Shown: positions 26,246 through 33,385 of the stretch, one piece after another | Position numbering within the stretch: the stretch's first letter is position 1 | How the letters are laid out: each line of letters starts with the position of its first letter | From: Clostridium sp. | Lineage (GTDB): Bacteria > Bacillota > Clostridia > TANB77 > CAG-508 | Direction of reading: 5' to 3' | DNA length: 64,000 nucleotides | NCBI GenBank assembly: GCA_018371855.1 | Contig: JAHAKD010000005.1 | Coordinates: forward strand, 62,001-126,000 | The notes under the pieces: generated by a model | Databases searched by the model: none | Told to the model about the DNA's origin: nothing | Seen by the model: the letters and a program-made list of their open reading frames with translations, nothing else | Program-made: the position numbers and the translations under genes

Positions 26246-26279
26246 TTTGTTTGACAAACAAAAAATCATATGATAGTAT
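26246..26279 (+). promoter_or_regulatory. lexA promoter with an overlapping palindrome
   Basis: TTGACA at 26251-26256 and TAGTAT at 26274-26279 are 17 bases apart. A perfect 17-base palindrome, TTTGTTTG-A-CAAACAAA (26246-26262), covers the -35 box. It is a candidate LexA operator for self-repression but differs from the Bacillus GAAC-N4-GTTC box. Confidence 0.5.
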
Positions 26280-26308
26280 GTAAAAAAATAAAGTGGAGGC
26301 GTTAATAA

Positions 26309-26950
26309 GTGAAAAAAGATAAAAGTGATTTAAATAAAAGAGAGGTAGCAATCTTAAACTTTATATCAAAACAAATAAAAGCAAACCAATATCCACCATC
26401 AGTAAGAGAAATTTGTAAAGCTGTAGGACTAAATTCAACAGCAACAGTACATGGATATTTAGAAAAATTAGAGCAAAAAGGTTACATAAGAAAAGAATCT
26501 CAAAAAGGAAGAGCATTAAGAGTTGTTAATGAAGATGATGTTATAAGAAAGCCAAAAGATGTTTATGCTGGTAAAGAATTAGTAGATGTACCAGTAGTAG
26601 GAAAAATAACTGCAGGCGCACCAATTTTAGCAGTAGAAAATATAACAGATACTTTTCCAATTCCTTTAGACTTTGTAGGAAATTCAGAAAGCTTTATGCT
26701 AACTGTTAGAGGAGAAAGTATGATAGAAGCAGGTATTTTAGATGGTGACTACATATTAGTAAAACAACAAAATACTGCAGAAAATGGTGAAATCGTTGTA
26801 GCTTTAATAGATGACGAAGCAACAGTAAAAACATTCTACAAAGAAAAAGATTATATAAGATTACAGCCAGAAAATCGCACAATGGCTCCAATAATTGTTC
26901 CAGATTGTAAAATACTTGGTAAAGTAGCTGGCGTATTTAGAAAAATGTAG
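26309..26950 (+). CDS. lexA: SOS repressor LexA
   Basis: LexA represses DNA-damage genes and cleaves itself when stimulated by RecA. Residues 1-70 form the winged helix (YPPSVREICKAVGLNSTATV). The cleavage site is Ala102-Gly103 (ITAGAP), and the catalytic Ser is Ser137 in GESMIEAG with Lys174 in ATVKTFYK. The length (213) is typical. The start codon is GTG at 26309, after GGAGGCG. A palindrome over the -35 box suggests autoregulation. No other SOS gene is adjacent. Confidence 0.96.
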   Translation: MKKDKSDLNKREVAILNFISKQIKANQYPPSVREICKAVGLNSTATVHGYLEKLEQKGYIRKESQKGRALRVVNEDDVIRKPKDVYAGKELVDVPVVGKITAGAPILAVENITDTFPIPLDFVGNSESFMLTVRGESMIEAGILDGDYILVKQQNTAENGEIVVALIDDEATVKTFYKEKDYIRLQPENRTMAPIIVPDCKILGKVAGVFRKM

Positions 26951-26998
26951 TATAAAATAAAACGACTTAAGACATAATATATTTTAGGTGAATATATT

Positions 26999-27163
26999 AT
27001 GAAAAAAGAAAAAGAGATTAATGAAATAGAAGTTGGGGAAGATGTAAGCAGAAATGGTGAATTCATACCAACAAAATTTGCTTGGATAAGTTTAGGATTT
27101 CAAAAAGAGAATGCAGAACGCTTACAAAATATAACAAAAAAAGATGATAAACATAGTAAGTAA
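26999..27163 (+). CDS. Small hypothetical protein downstream of lexA
   Basis: A 54-codon frame starts at ATG 26999 after a weak AGGTGA site and ends at 27163. The peptide is charged, with an inner hydrophobic patch (FIPTKFAWISLGFQ). It may be co-transcribed with lexA, since no terminator lies between them, and a terminator-like hairpin follows. Function is unknown, and because it is short the call is tentative. Confidence 0.5.
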   Translation: MKKEKEINEIEVGEDVSRNGEFIPTKFAWISLGFQKENAERLQNITKKDDKHSK

Positions 27164-27177
27164 ATATAATAGAAATC

Positions 27178-27246
27178 AAATGTGGTTTTATTAGTAGAAA
27201 GAGAGTTAAATTTCATTTCTGCAATTTAATAAATCCACATTTTTTA
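27178..27246 (+). terminator. Long terminator-like hairpin after the lexA unit
   Basis: AAATGTGGTTTTATTA pairs with TAATAAATCCACATTT with one mismatch/bulge and is followed by a T run. The loop contains an inner AGAAA/TTTCT hairpin. Confidence 0.7.
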
Positions 27247-27247
27247 C

Positions 27248-27276
27248 TTGAAAGACAACCTAAAAAATGATAAAAT
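27248..27276 (+). promoter_or_regulatory. Promoter of the 27305 gene
   Basis: TTGAAA at 27248-27253 and TAAAAT at 27271-27276 are 17 bases apart. Confidence 0.5.
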
Positions 27277-27304
27277 GTAAACGTTAGAGAAGGAGGAAGT
27301 AAGT

Positions 27305-27646
27305 ATGGATAGTAAAAGTAAAGAAATCTATTCTGAACTTAGTGCTTTTTTGGATAGTATAGATGAAGAAAGAAGAAATAAAATACCAGAAGACTTAAGG
27401 GAATTAATAAATAGTAAAAAAGACGATAACTATACACCTAAATATCCAAAAGGAACTCCTTTAGAAAAATTAAAAATGAAAAAAGAAACAAAGGATATGG
27501 TTAATTTACTAAACTTTAATTATTGGTGTGAAAACGAACAACAACGAAAAGAATTAATGGAACGAATAGCAAATGGCAAGAAGAATGAAGGAGCAAAAGT
27601 AAATGCTTTCGATAAAATAAAAAATATATTTAAAAAGAAAAGCTAA
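27305..27646 (+). CDS. Hypothetical protein, 113 residues
   Basis: I do not recognise this protein. It is charged and largely helical, with IYSELSAFLDSIDEERRNKI at the start, a Pro-rich middle (YTPKYPKGTPLEKL), and a basic C-terminus (IKNIFKKKS). No signal peptide or membrane helix is seen. It has its own promoter, an AAGGAGG site and a terminator, so it is a single-gene unit. The next feature is a transposase remnant. Confidence 0.7.
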   Translation: MDSKSKEIYSELSAFLDSIDEERRNKIPEDLRELINSKKDDNYTPKYPKGTPLEKLKMKKETKDMVNLLNFNYWCENEQQRKELMERIANGKKNEGAKVNAFDKIKNIFKKKS

Positions 27647-27661
27647 AAGCTTTTCTTTTTT
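27632..27661 (+). terminator. Terminator after the 27305 gene
   Basis: AAAAGAAAAGCT/AGCTTTTCTTTT stem with an A loop overlaps the stop codon and ends in a T run. Confidence 0.8.
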
Positions 27662-27670
27662 GTTATTTGA

Positions 27671-27796
27671 AAATCTTCAGATATAGAAGAATCAGAAAAA
27701 GATATGATAGAATATTATAATAACAAAAGAATTAAGAGCAAAGTAAAAGGAATGTCTCCTATTCTATACAGAAAACATTCCATGCTAGTAGCCTAA
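27671..27796 (+). pseudogene. 3' remnant of an IS3/IS150-family transposase
   Basis: A short open frame with no start reads KDMIEYYNNKRIKSKVKGMS followed by PILYRK and a stop. This matches the C-terminal signature of IS3-family OrfB integrases (YYNxxRI...K.KG.SP..YR). An in-frame stop lies just upstream at 27668. The following bases, 27797-27830, contain TGTCCAACTTTT, typical of an IS150-like right end. The catalytic part is absent, so the element is dead. Confidence 0.8.
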
Positions 27797-27893
27797 TTTA
27801 TAATGTCCAACTTTTTAGCCCCACTTTAATTACGTAAACTATACTATTATATTGTTAAAAAATAAAAAGATAAGGTTTAATATGATAAATAAT

Positions 27894-29383
27894 TTATTTA
27901 CAATTTTTTAAATTGATTTTATCAATACAAATAGAAGCAATAGGTATTAAAACTATTATATAAGGGATTATATACCTTGATTTTGCTTCCCATAAAATGT
28001 GAAAAGAAAATCCACCAGCAAAAATTGTAAGTAAAAATATAACTTCTAGTGATAACTTTTTTCGATTTTGTATTAAAACAATTAATGTACAAGAGCAAGT
28101 TAATAGTAATAATGCTTTTTGATAAAATTCAAGAGGCTGTATAAAATTCTCTATGAAATCATTATTACTTCTAATATTATTTCTTATAGCAGAATAAGTG
28201 TTTTCAGTCCACATAGAAGCTATTTTCTTAGTATAAAAATCAAAGGTATAATCTGGATTTTTTAAAAAGTAATTTATTTGCTTATAAATATATTTAGGAT
28301 AATCATGTTTTGCATTATCTGGATTCAATAATGTATCTTTTGCAATATCTTCATTATACCATCCATTACCTCTAGGAGATTTTTCCATTGCCATTAAGAC
28401 ATAGCTTATAGTAGGATATTTCTTAGTATTATCTAAGTTATACTTATTAGAATAATAATTTATTACTAAGATTGCTGGAAGAATTGAACCTATAATATAT
28501 ATAGCAATTAAACTAATATTTTTTAAATTATTTTTTAAAGTGTATTGATTCCACTTGCTAAATAAATTTAACAACATATAGATAATTGTTGCTATTATAA
28601 AAATTAAACTATTCATTCTCATCATATATGCAATCGTTGTAAAAAAAATAGTATAAATAAAATATTTTATCTTATGTGTTTCGGTGTAACACATTATAAA
28701 ATAGGTTGCCAATATGCATAATGCCAAACTAGGAAGATCCCCATATATAAATGTGGATAATAATGGTAAAGTAAAAAATGTTAATACTAAAATAAATAAT
28801 AAAGAAGTATTGGTTGCATATTTTGATGATAATTTTAATTGTATTTTATATAATACTATAACAATAGCAATATTGCTTATTATATTTACAATTCTCAACA
28901 CTTCCATAACATCAAAATGAATTAACCTAAAAATAAGGCTGAAAATAAATGCTAAAGGTATTTGATGTGTATATGCTTGTATGTATTCATATAATGGCAC
29001 GCCAATATATGTAGAGTTAAATAGAAATTCTTGAGGATTATTTCTGGAAAAAGTTTGTGCAAGGTTACATACATGAACAGAATCACCGACGACTTTAGGA
29101 TTTATAAAAATAACCCAAAGAATATTAACTAGCAAATATATTAGTAATGCTATTCTAAATGTTTTTCGTCTATAAGAAACACTTTTTTATATAGAATTTT
29201 ATTGGTTATATTAGCTATATAATAGATAGTAATAATTAATAAAATCATCCCCAAATTATATAACCATGAATTATAAGAAATACTAATATGTTCTGAATTA
29301 TTAAGAAATGATGTATATAATAAGTTTAAAATAATAATTATAATTAAGAATATCATTCCTAAAAAATATATGATTTTTTTCAA
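27894..29383 (-). pseudogene. Polytopic membrane protein, GT-C glycosyltransferase-like, split by a frameshift
   Basis: Two overlapping frames appear to be one gene. The first (29383-29150, TTG start after GGAGAA) encodes two membrane helices and 77 residues. The second (usable from 29135 down to 27894) encodes about ten more helices. One extra A in the A6 run (plus-strand T6 at 29183-29188) would join them through YKKSVSYRRKTFRIALL. The combined ~495-residue protein has the look of GT-C/ArnT-type enzymes that use polyprenyl-linked sugars, with a loop VVGDSVHVCNLAQTFSRNNP after the third helix. It follows the Spo0A-like regulator on the same strand. It may be a pseudogene, a slippage site or a sequencing error. 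Confidence 0.6.
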
Positions 29384-29404
29384 TTTATTTCTCCATTCCT
29401 ATAA

Positions 29405-29968
29405 TTATAGATATTGATTGCGTACTTTATTTAATACTGTTATTATACTTGCTTTTGGAGTCAATTTATATAATAACATTTTTTCTTTTTCGCGCTCATT
29501 TGTTGCTTTAATAATATTAGTTTTTATATTATTTATACTTTTCTGATGTTTATAACTGATATATTTATAAACATTTTGCTCGAGATTATCTACAAAATCA
29601 AAATTATTTCTATTATATACATACATAATAGCCTCTATAATATAAAGAGTTCCTTTGTATTTAATATTATATACTTGTCTTGGCAAATCTGTATCTCCAG
29701 AAATAACTATTATTTGAGGCTTTTTTATAGTATTCATATATTTTAAATCTTCTAAAATATTAATCCCATTTCCATCTGGTAAATTTATATCTAAAAAGAT
29801 TAAATCTATTTGATTGTTTGATAAAATACTAATCCCTTCTTTATATGTAGTTGCAATATAAGAAAGTTGTATGTTTTTAAATTTACTTAAAATAGAATTT
29901 AAGATTCTTTTAGAAAAACTCAAGTCATCTTCAATTATCAAAGCTTTTATTAAGTTGTTATTCATCAT
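29405..29968 (-). CDS. Response regulator with truncated receiver and Spo0A-like DNA-binding domain
   Basis: The N-terminal part is a receiver: acidic pair in IIEDD, phosphorylated Asp in LIFLDINLPDGNGI (about residue 59), and the Ser of IIVISGD. It then stops short: the conserved Lys-Pro strand of receivers is missing. Directly after comes a stretch like the Spo0A C-terminal domain: KGTLYIIEAIMYVYN, then LEQNVYKYISYKHQKSINNI and KATN, ending TPKASIITVLNKVR, compare Spo0A KGYxYLREAI, LYPxIAKKY, PTNSEFIAMVADKLR. At 187 residues it is about 80 shorter than Spo0A. No sensor kinase is adjacent. The start may be the second ATG at 29965. Confidence 0.72.
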   Translation of the reverse strand: MMNNNLIKALIIEDDLSFSKRILNSILSKFKNIQLSYIATTYKEGISILSNNQIDLIFLDINLPDGNGINILEDLKYMNTIKKPQIIVISGDTDLPRQVYNIKYKGTLYIIEAIMYVYNRNNFDFVDNLEQNVYKYISYKHQKSINNIKTNIIKATNEREKEKMLLYKLTPKASIITVLNKVRNQYL

Positions 29969-30002
29969 GATCCTTCCTTTGGCTGTCTCAATACTTTATT
30001 TT

Positions 30003-30866
30003 TTAATTTTCTGAGTCCGGTGGGAAAATATCATTATCAGAAACAATATTTGTTTCTATTAAAAATGTACGTTCAAAATTAATTTCACCGTTATTTTTTT
30101 GAACTTCTCTAACTGGTAGCATTATTTTTTTATCAATCCATAATTCCCTAGTATTACCAAATAAAATTACATAGCAATCTTTATCATTATAAGTATCTTC
30201 TTTTATTTTTAAACTAATTATATTAAGTTTGTTTTGCATATAATTTTCTATATCAATAAAGCAATTAAAAATAGAACCTTTTGATTTATATGGATATGTA
30301 GTATTATTAAATGATGTATTTGTATTGTAATCTTTATGAATTACGTCATTAGTATAAATATTTCCATAATTTATTATTTCTTTAGTATTATTAGAGTAAG
30401 ATTCACTTTTAAATGTACCATCTTTATAATAATAAATATCTGTAAATGAATTTATTTCTTCGCTATTTGGCGTTATGTAGTATTGTGTCATTGTGAATTT
30501 ATAGTTATCCATATTTTTAGCTTCTTGAATTTTGTCATATGTTTTTGATATTATAGAATATCTAGGAATATATGTGGTTAAGAAAGAAATAAGTAATAAT
30601 ATTATTGCTATTAGAAAAACAGAAATACTAATTTTTAATATAGCCATTTTTTTTCTATACTTCTTTATTTGATGGATTTCTGCTTGTTCTTCCAAAAAGC
30701 TAGTATCTATTTCTTGAATCATATTACCTTGCATATTATTTAATATTTCTTTACATTCTGGACATTCTTTAATATGTGTTTCGATAAAATCCTTTGTTTG
30801 ATTACCTACCAAATTTTCTATATAATTAGGTAACAAATCTCTTACAATCTCACATTCCTTTTTCAT
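30003..30866 (-). CDS. Anti-sigma factor with N-terminal zinc-binding motif
   Basis: The 287-residue protein begins with a zf-HC2-type anti-sigma domain (CEIVRDLLPNYIENL, then HIKECPECKEIL, the HxxxCxxC zinc motif at about residues 31-38). One membrane helix spans about 72-98, and the remaining ~190 residues would be outside. The outer part has FTMTQYYITPNSEEI and a C-terminal IMLPVREVQKN, reminiscent of LolA-like lipoprotein folds. Its start overlaps the sigma gene by 17 bases, the classical arrangement of an ECF sigma factor and its antagonist. The signal that releases the sigma factor is unknown. Confidence 0.85.
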   Translation of the reverse strand: MKKECEIVRDLLPNYIENLVGNQTKDFIETHIKECPECKEILNNMQGNMIQEIDTSFLEEQAEIHQIKKYRKKMAILKISISVFLIAIILLLISFLTTYIPRYSIISKTYDKIQEAKNMDNYKFTMTQYYITPNSEEINSFTDIYYYKDGTFKSESYSNNTKEIINYGNIYTNDVIHKDYNTNTSFNNTTYPYKSKGSIFNCFIDIENYMQNKLNIISLKIKEDTYNDKDCYVILFGNTRELWIDKKIMLPVREVQKNNGEINFERTFLIETNIVSDNDIFPPDSEN

Positions 30867-31341
30867 TTTTAAATCTCTCCTTTAATTTAGATTTTGCACG
30901 ATAAAAAGTTATTCTTGCCCATACTTCACTTCTGTTTAATACTTTTCCAATTTGCTTGAATGATAATTCACCTTCAATTCTTAGTTTTACAACATCTTTA
31001 GTGAGATTATCTAATTTTTCTATTTCATTATGCAAAGCAATTAAATCACTATTGTTTAAAATTTTTTCTTCAACATCATCTTTAGTTAACCAGTTTTCAA
31101 TTACATTGTCTAAACTAATAGTTTGTATTTTATTATATTTGATTTGATAATTTTTTAATTTGTTTTTTGCTATTTCACATAACCACGAATACATACTACA
31201 ATTACCTTTAAAATCTTTAATTCCCTTTATAGCACTATAAAAAGTTTCTTGCATAAGTTCTTCAGAAAGTTCGTGGTTCTTTGTTAAGCTATATAAAAAT
31301 CTATATACTTGTTTAGAATATTTTTTGTATATTTCCTCCAT
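30850..31341 (-). CDS. ECF-family RNA polymerase sigma factor
   Basis: Region 2 covers about residues 5-70 (YSKQVYRFLYSLTKNHELSE, ELMQETFYSAI, SWLCEIAKNKLKNY) and region 4 about 108-155 (LTKDVVKLRIEGELSFKQIG, NRSEVWARITFYRAKSKLKE). No other domain is present. ATG 31341 after GAAGGTGG gives 163 residues; the longer reading from 31380 would begin upstream of the likely transcription start. The anti-sigma gene overlaps its end. A TGTAAC-N17-TGTC element just upstream suggests that it activates its own promoter. Confidence 0.9.
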   Translation of the reverse strand: MEEIYKKYSKQVYRFLYSLTKNHELSEELMQETFYSAIKGIKDFKGNCSMYSWLCEIAKNKLKNYQIKYNKIQTISLDNVIENWLTKDDVEEKILNNSDLIALHNEIEKLDNLTKDVVKLRIEGELSFKQIGKVLNRSEVWARITFYRAKSKLKERFKNEKGM

Positions 31342-31362
31342 TACACCACCTTCTATATATAA

Positions 31363-31389
31363 GACAAGAATTTTTATCAATTTGTTACA
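31363..31389 (-). promoter_or_regulatory. Candidate ECF-type autoregulatory promoter
   Basis: On the minus strand TGTAAC (31389-31384) is followed after 17 bases by TGTC (31366-31363). This resembles the Bacillus ECF pattern TGTAAC/TGAAAC-N16/17-CGTC or CGAC. It lies directly before the sigma gene. Confidence 0.45.
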
Positions 31390-31631
31390 AAATCTTTAAA
31401 AATTTTATAATATTTTACTATTTTTTATTACTTTTTGTTATCTTCTATTATCTTTTTTACAAAAAACATTTTTGTGTGCTATAAATTATATCCAACAACT
31501 ATGTTGTAGGTTAAAGCAAAAGTATGGATTTATGGATAAAAGCATAAAGAATTACTTATAGGAGAATATGGATGTAATCTATAGAAAATAATTTTTTAGC
31601 CCAATTCTATCTTTAAAACAATTTTTATTGT
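31390..31631. other. Gene-free spacer between the sigma and ABC genes
   Basis: About 240 bases with no credible gene on either strand. The part at 31411-31460 is a low-complexity pyrimidine-rich run on the plus strand. I see no other signal apart from the flanking promoter and terminator. Confidence 0.5.
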
Positions 31632-31665
31632 ACCAGCTTTTCATATAAAGAAAAGCTGGTTTTTC
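31632..31665. terminator. Hairpin after the ABC exporter genes
   Basis: ACCAGCTTTTC/GAAAAGCTGGT is a perfect 11-bp stem. The T run lies on the plus-strand side, but by position it ends the minus-strand ABC operon. Confidence 0.65.
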
Positions 31666-31681
31666 GGTATATTAAATAAAA

Positions 31682-33382
31682 CTACATAATATTAAATTGG
31701 CTTTTGTACATATTATAATATGCTCCTTTTTTATTGATTAATTCATCATGAGTGCCAACTTCTGCGATATTACCATCTTCTATAAAAACAATAAAATCAC
31801 AGTTTTTTATTGTAGATAATCTATGTGCAATAATTATAGAGGTAGAATTCGAAGTTAATTCTAGTATAGCTTTTTTTATCATATCTTCTGTTAGTAAATC
31901 GACATTACTTGTAGCTTCATCTAAAATTAAAATAGGTGGTTTTATTAGCATAATTCTAGCAATGTTTAATAACTGTACTTCGCCTTCAGAAAGCATATCA
32001 GAATTTGATATATACGTATCATAGCCATCAGGTAATTTTTCTATAAATGTGCTGGCAAAAGATAATTCCGCAGCTTGTTTAATCTCTTCTATACTTGCAT
32101 TGGGTTTTCCATATGCAATATTTTCCATTATAGTACCTTGAAAAATATTAGTATCTTGAAGAACCATACCGATATTTTTTCTTAAATTATTAATGTTAAT
32201 ATCTTTTATGTTTGTATTATCTATTAATATTTCACCACTAGATATTTCGTAAAATCTATTTAATAAATTAATTATTGTAGTTTTACCAGAGCCCGTTTTA
32301 CCAACTATAGCAATACTTTTTCCATTAGGAATATATAAACTAAAATCTTGTATAAAAGGTTTATCAGTATACGAAAAATATACATTTTTAAATTCTATAG
32401 AATAATTAGGTTTTTCTGGCAGTTTAATAGTATTACTAGAAGGTAGATTTTCTATAATAGGAGTAGTTATAAATTTTAAAATCCTTTTGTAAGAAGCAAT
32501 AGCAGTTTGGATTTCACTAAATACAGCTGTTATCTCGTTAAATGGTCTAGTAAACAAATTTGTATATATTAAAAAAGTAGAGATATTACCAATTGTTAAA
32601 TTTCCGTTTTTACAAAATATAATTCCAAGCATAGCAATTATTATATAAGAAAGGTTTGAAACAAACCTAGTACTAGGATTTGTAAGTGAAGAATAAAACT
32701 GTGTTTTATACCCATAGTTATATAATTCAGAATTTTTTTCTTCGAAATTTTTATTAGGTATTTCAATATAATTAAAATTATCGAAAGTCTTTTTACCACT
32801 TATTAATTCGTCAGTATAAGCATTTAAATTTGCTAATAAATCTGCTCTTTTAACAAACATTTTATTTGTATGTGAAACGATGTATTTAGATATAGCAAAC
32901 ATTAGTAAAGATAAGACTATAAGTAAAATTGTTAAAGGTATATTTAAATTTATCATTATATAAGTAGCTAATATAATGGTAAATATCCCACTTATAATTT
33001 TAGAAATGCTTTGCATAGTTCCATTAGAAATATTTTCTATATCTGTAGAAAACATGTTTATAATTTCACCTTTTTCGAAGCTTTCTAAAATAGATAGTGG
33101 TAAGGTATTTATTTTATTAAAAAGAATAGTCCTAATATTTCGAGAAAGTTTTGTAGCATAACTAGTTAAAAAATAATTTAATAAAAAATTACTAATAAAT
33201 AGAAAAATAAATATTAGAGCAAGACTAATAAAATAATTTATTAAGCTTGTATTTGTTCCTAGTTTATCTATTAAATTACCTATTATAACAGGATAAGTAA
33301 TACTTAAGCCTGCAGAAAGGACAGAAAATATAATTATTAATAAAATATAAAATTTAGAAAACTTAAATTTAAATAATTTCAT
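31682..33382 (-). CDS. ABC exporter half-transporter, subunit with the catalytic Glu
   Basis: A 566-residue half-transporter: six membrane helices in the first ~300 residues and one nucleotide-binding domain. Walker A is GKTGSGKTT, Walker B ILILDEATS with the catalytic Glu, and the switch His is in IIAHRLST. The signature is degenerate (LSEGE instead of LSGGQ). Together with the partner gene, this predicts a heterodimer with one active ATP site (this subunit's Walker motifs with the partner's LSGGQ) and one dead site. It resembles BmrCD and TM287/288 multidrug or peptide exporters. Substrate is unknown. The two genes are 3 bases apart. Confidence 0.92.
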   Translation of the reverse strand: MKLFKFKFSKFYILLIIIFSVLSAGLSITYPVIIGNLIDKLGTNTSLINYFISLALIFIFLFISNFLLNYFLTSYATKLSRNIRTILFNKINTLPLSILESFEKGEIINMFSTDIENISNGTMQSISKIISGIFTIILATYIMINLNIPLTILLIVLSLLMFAISKYIVSHTNKMFVKRADLLANLNAYTDELISGKKTFDNFNYIEIPNKNFEEKNSELYNYGYKTQFYSSLTNPSTRFVSNLSYIIIAMLGIIFCKNGNLTIGNISTFLIYTNLFTRPFNEITAVFSEIQTAIASYKRILKFITTPIIENLPSSNTIKLPEKPNYSIEFKNVYFSYTDKPFIQDFSLYIPNGKSIAIVGKTGSGKTTIINLLNRFYEISSGEILIDNTNIKDININNLRKNIGMVLQDTNIFQGTIMENIAYGKPNASIEEIKQAAELSFASTFIEKLPDGYDTYISNSDMLSEGEVQLLNIARIMLIKPPILILDEATSNVDLLTEDMIKKAILELTSNSTSIIIAHRLSTIKNCDFIVFIEDGNIAEVGTHDELINKKGAYYNMYKSQFNIM

Positions 33383-33385
33383 AAA

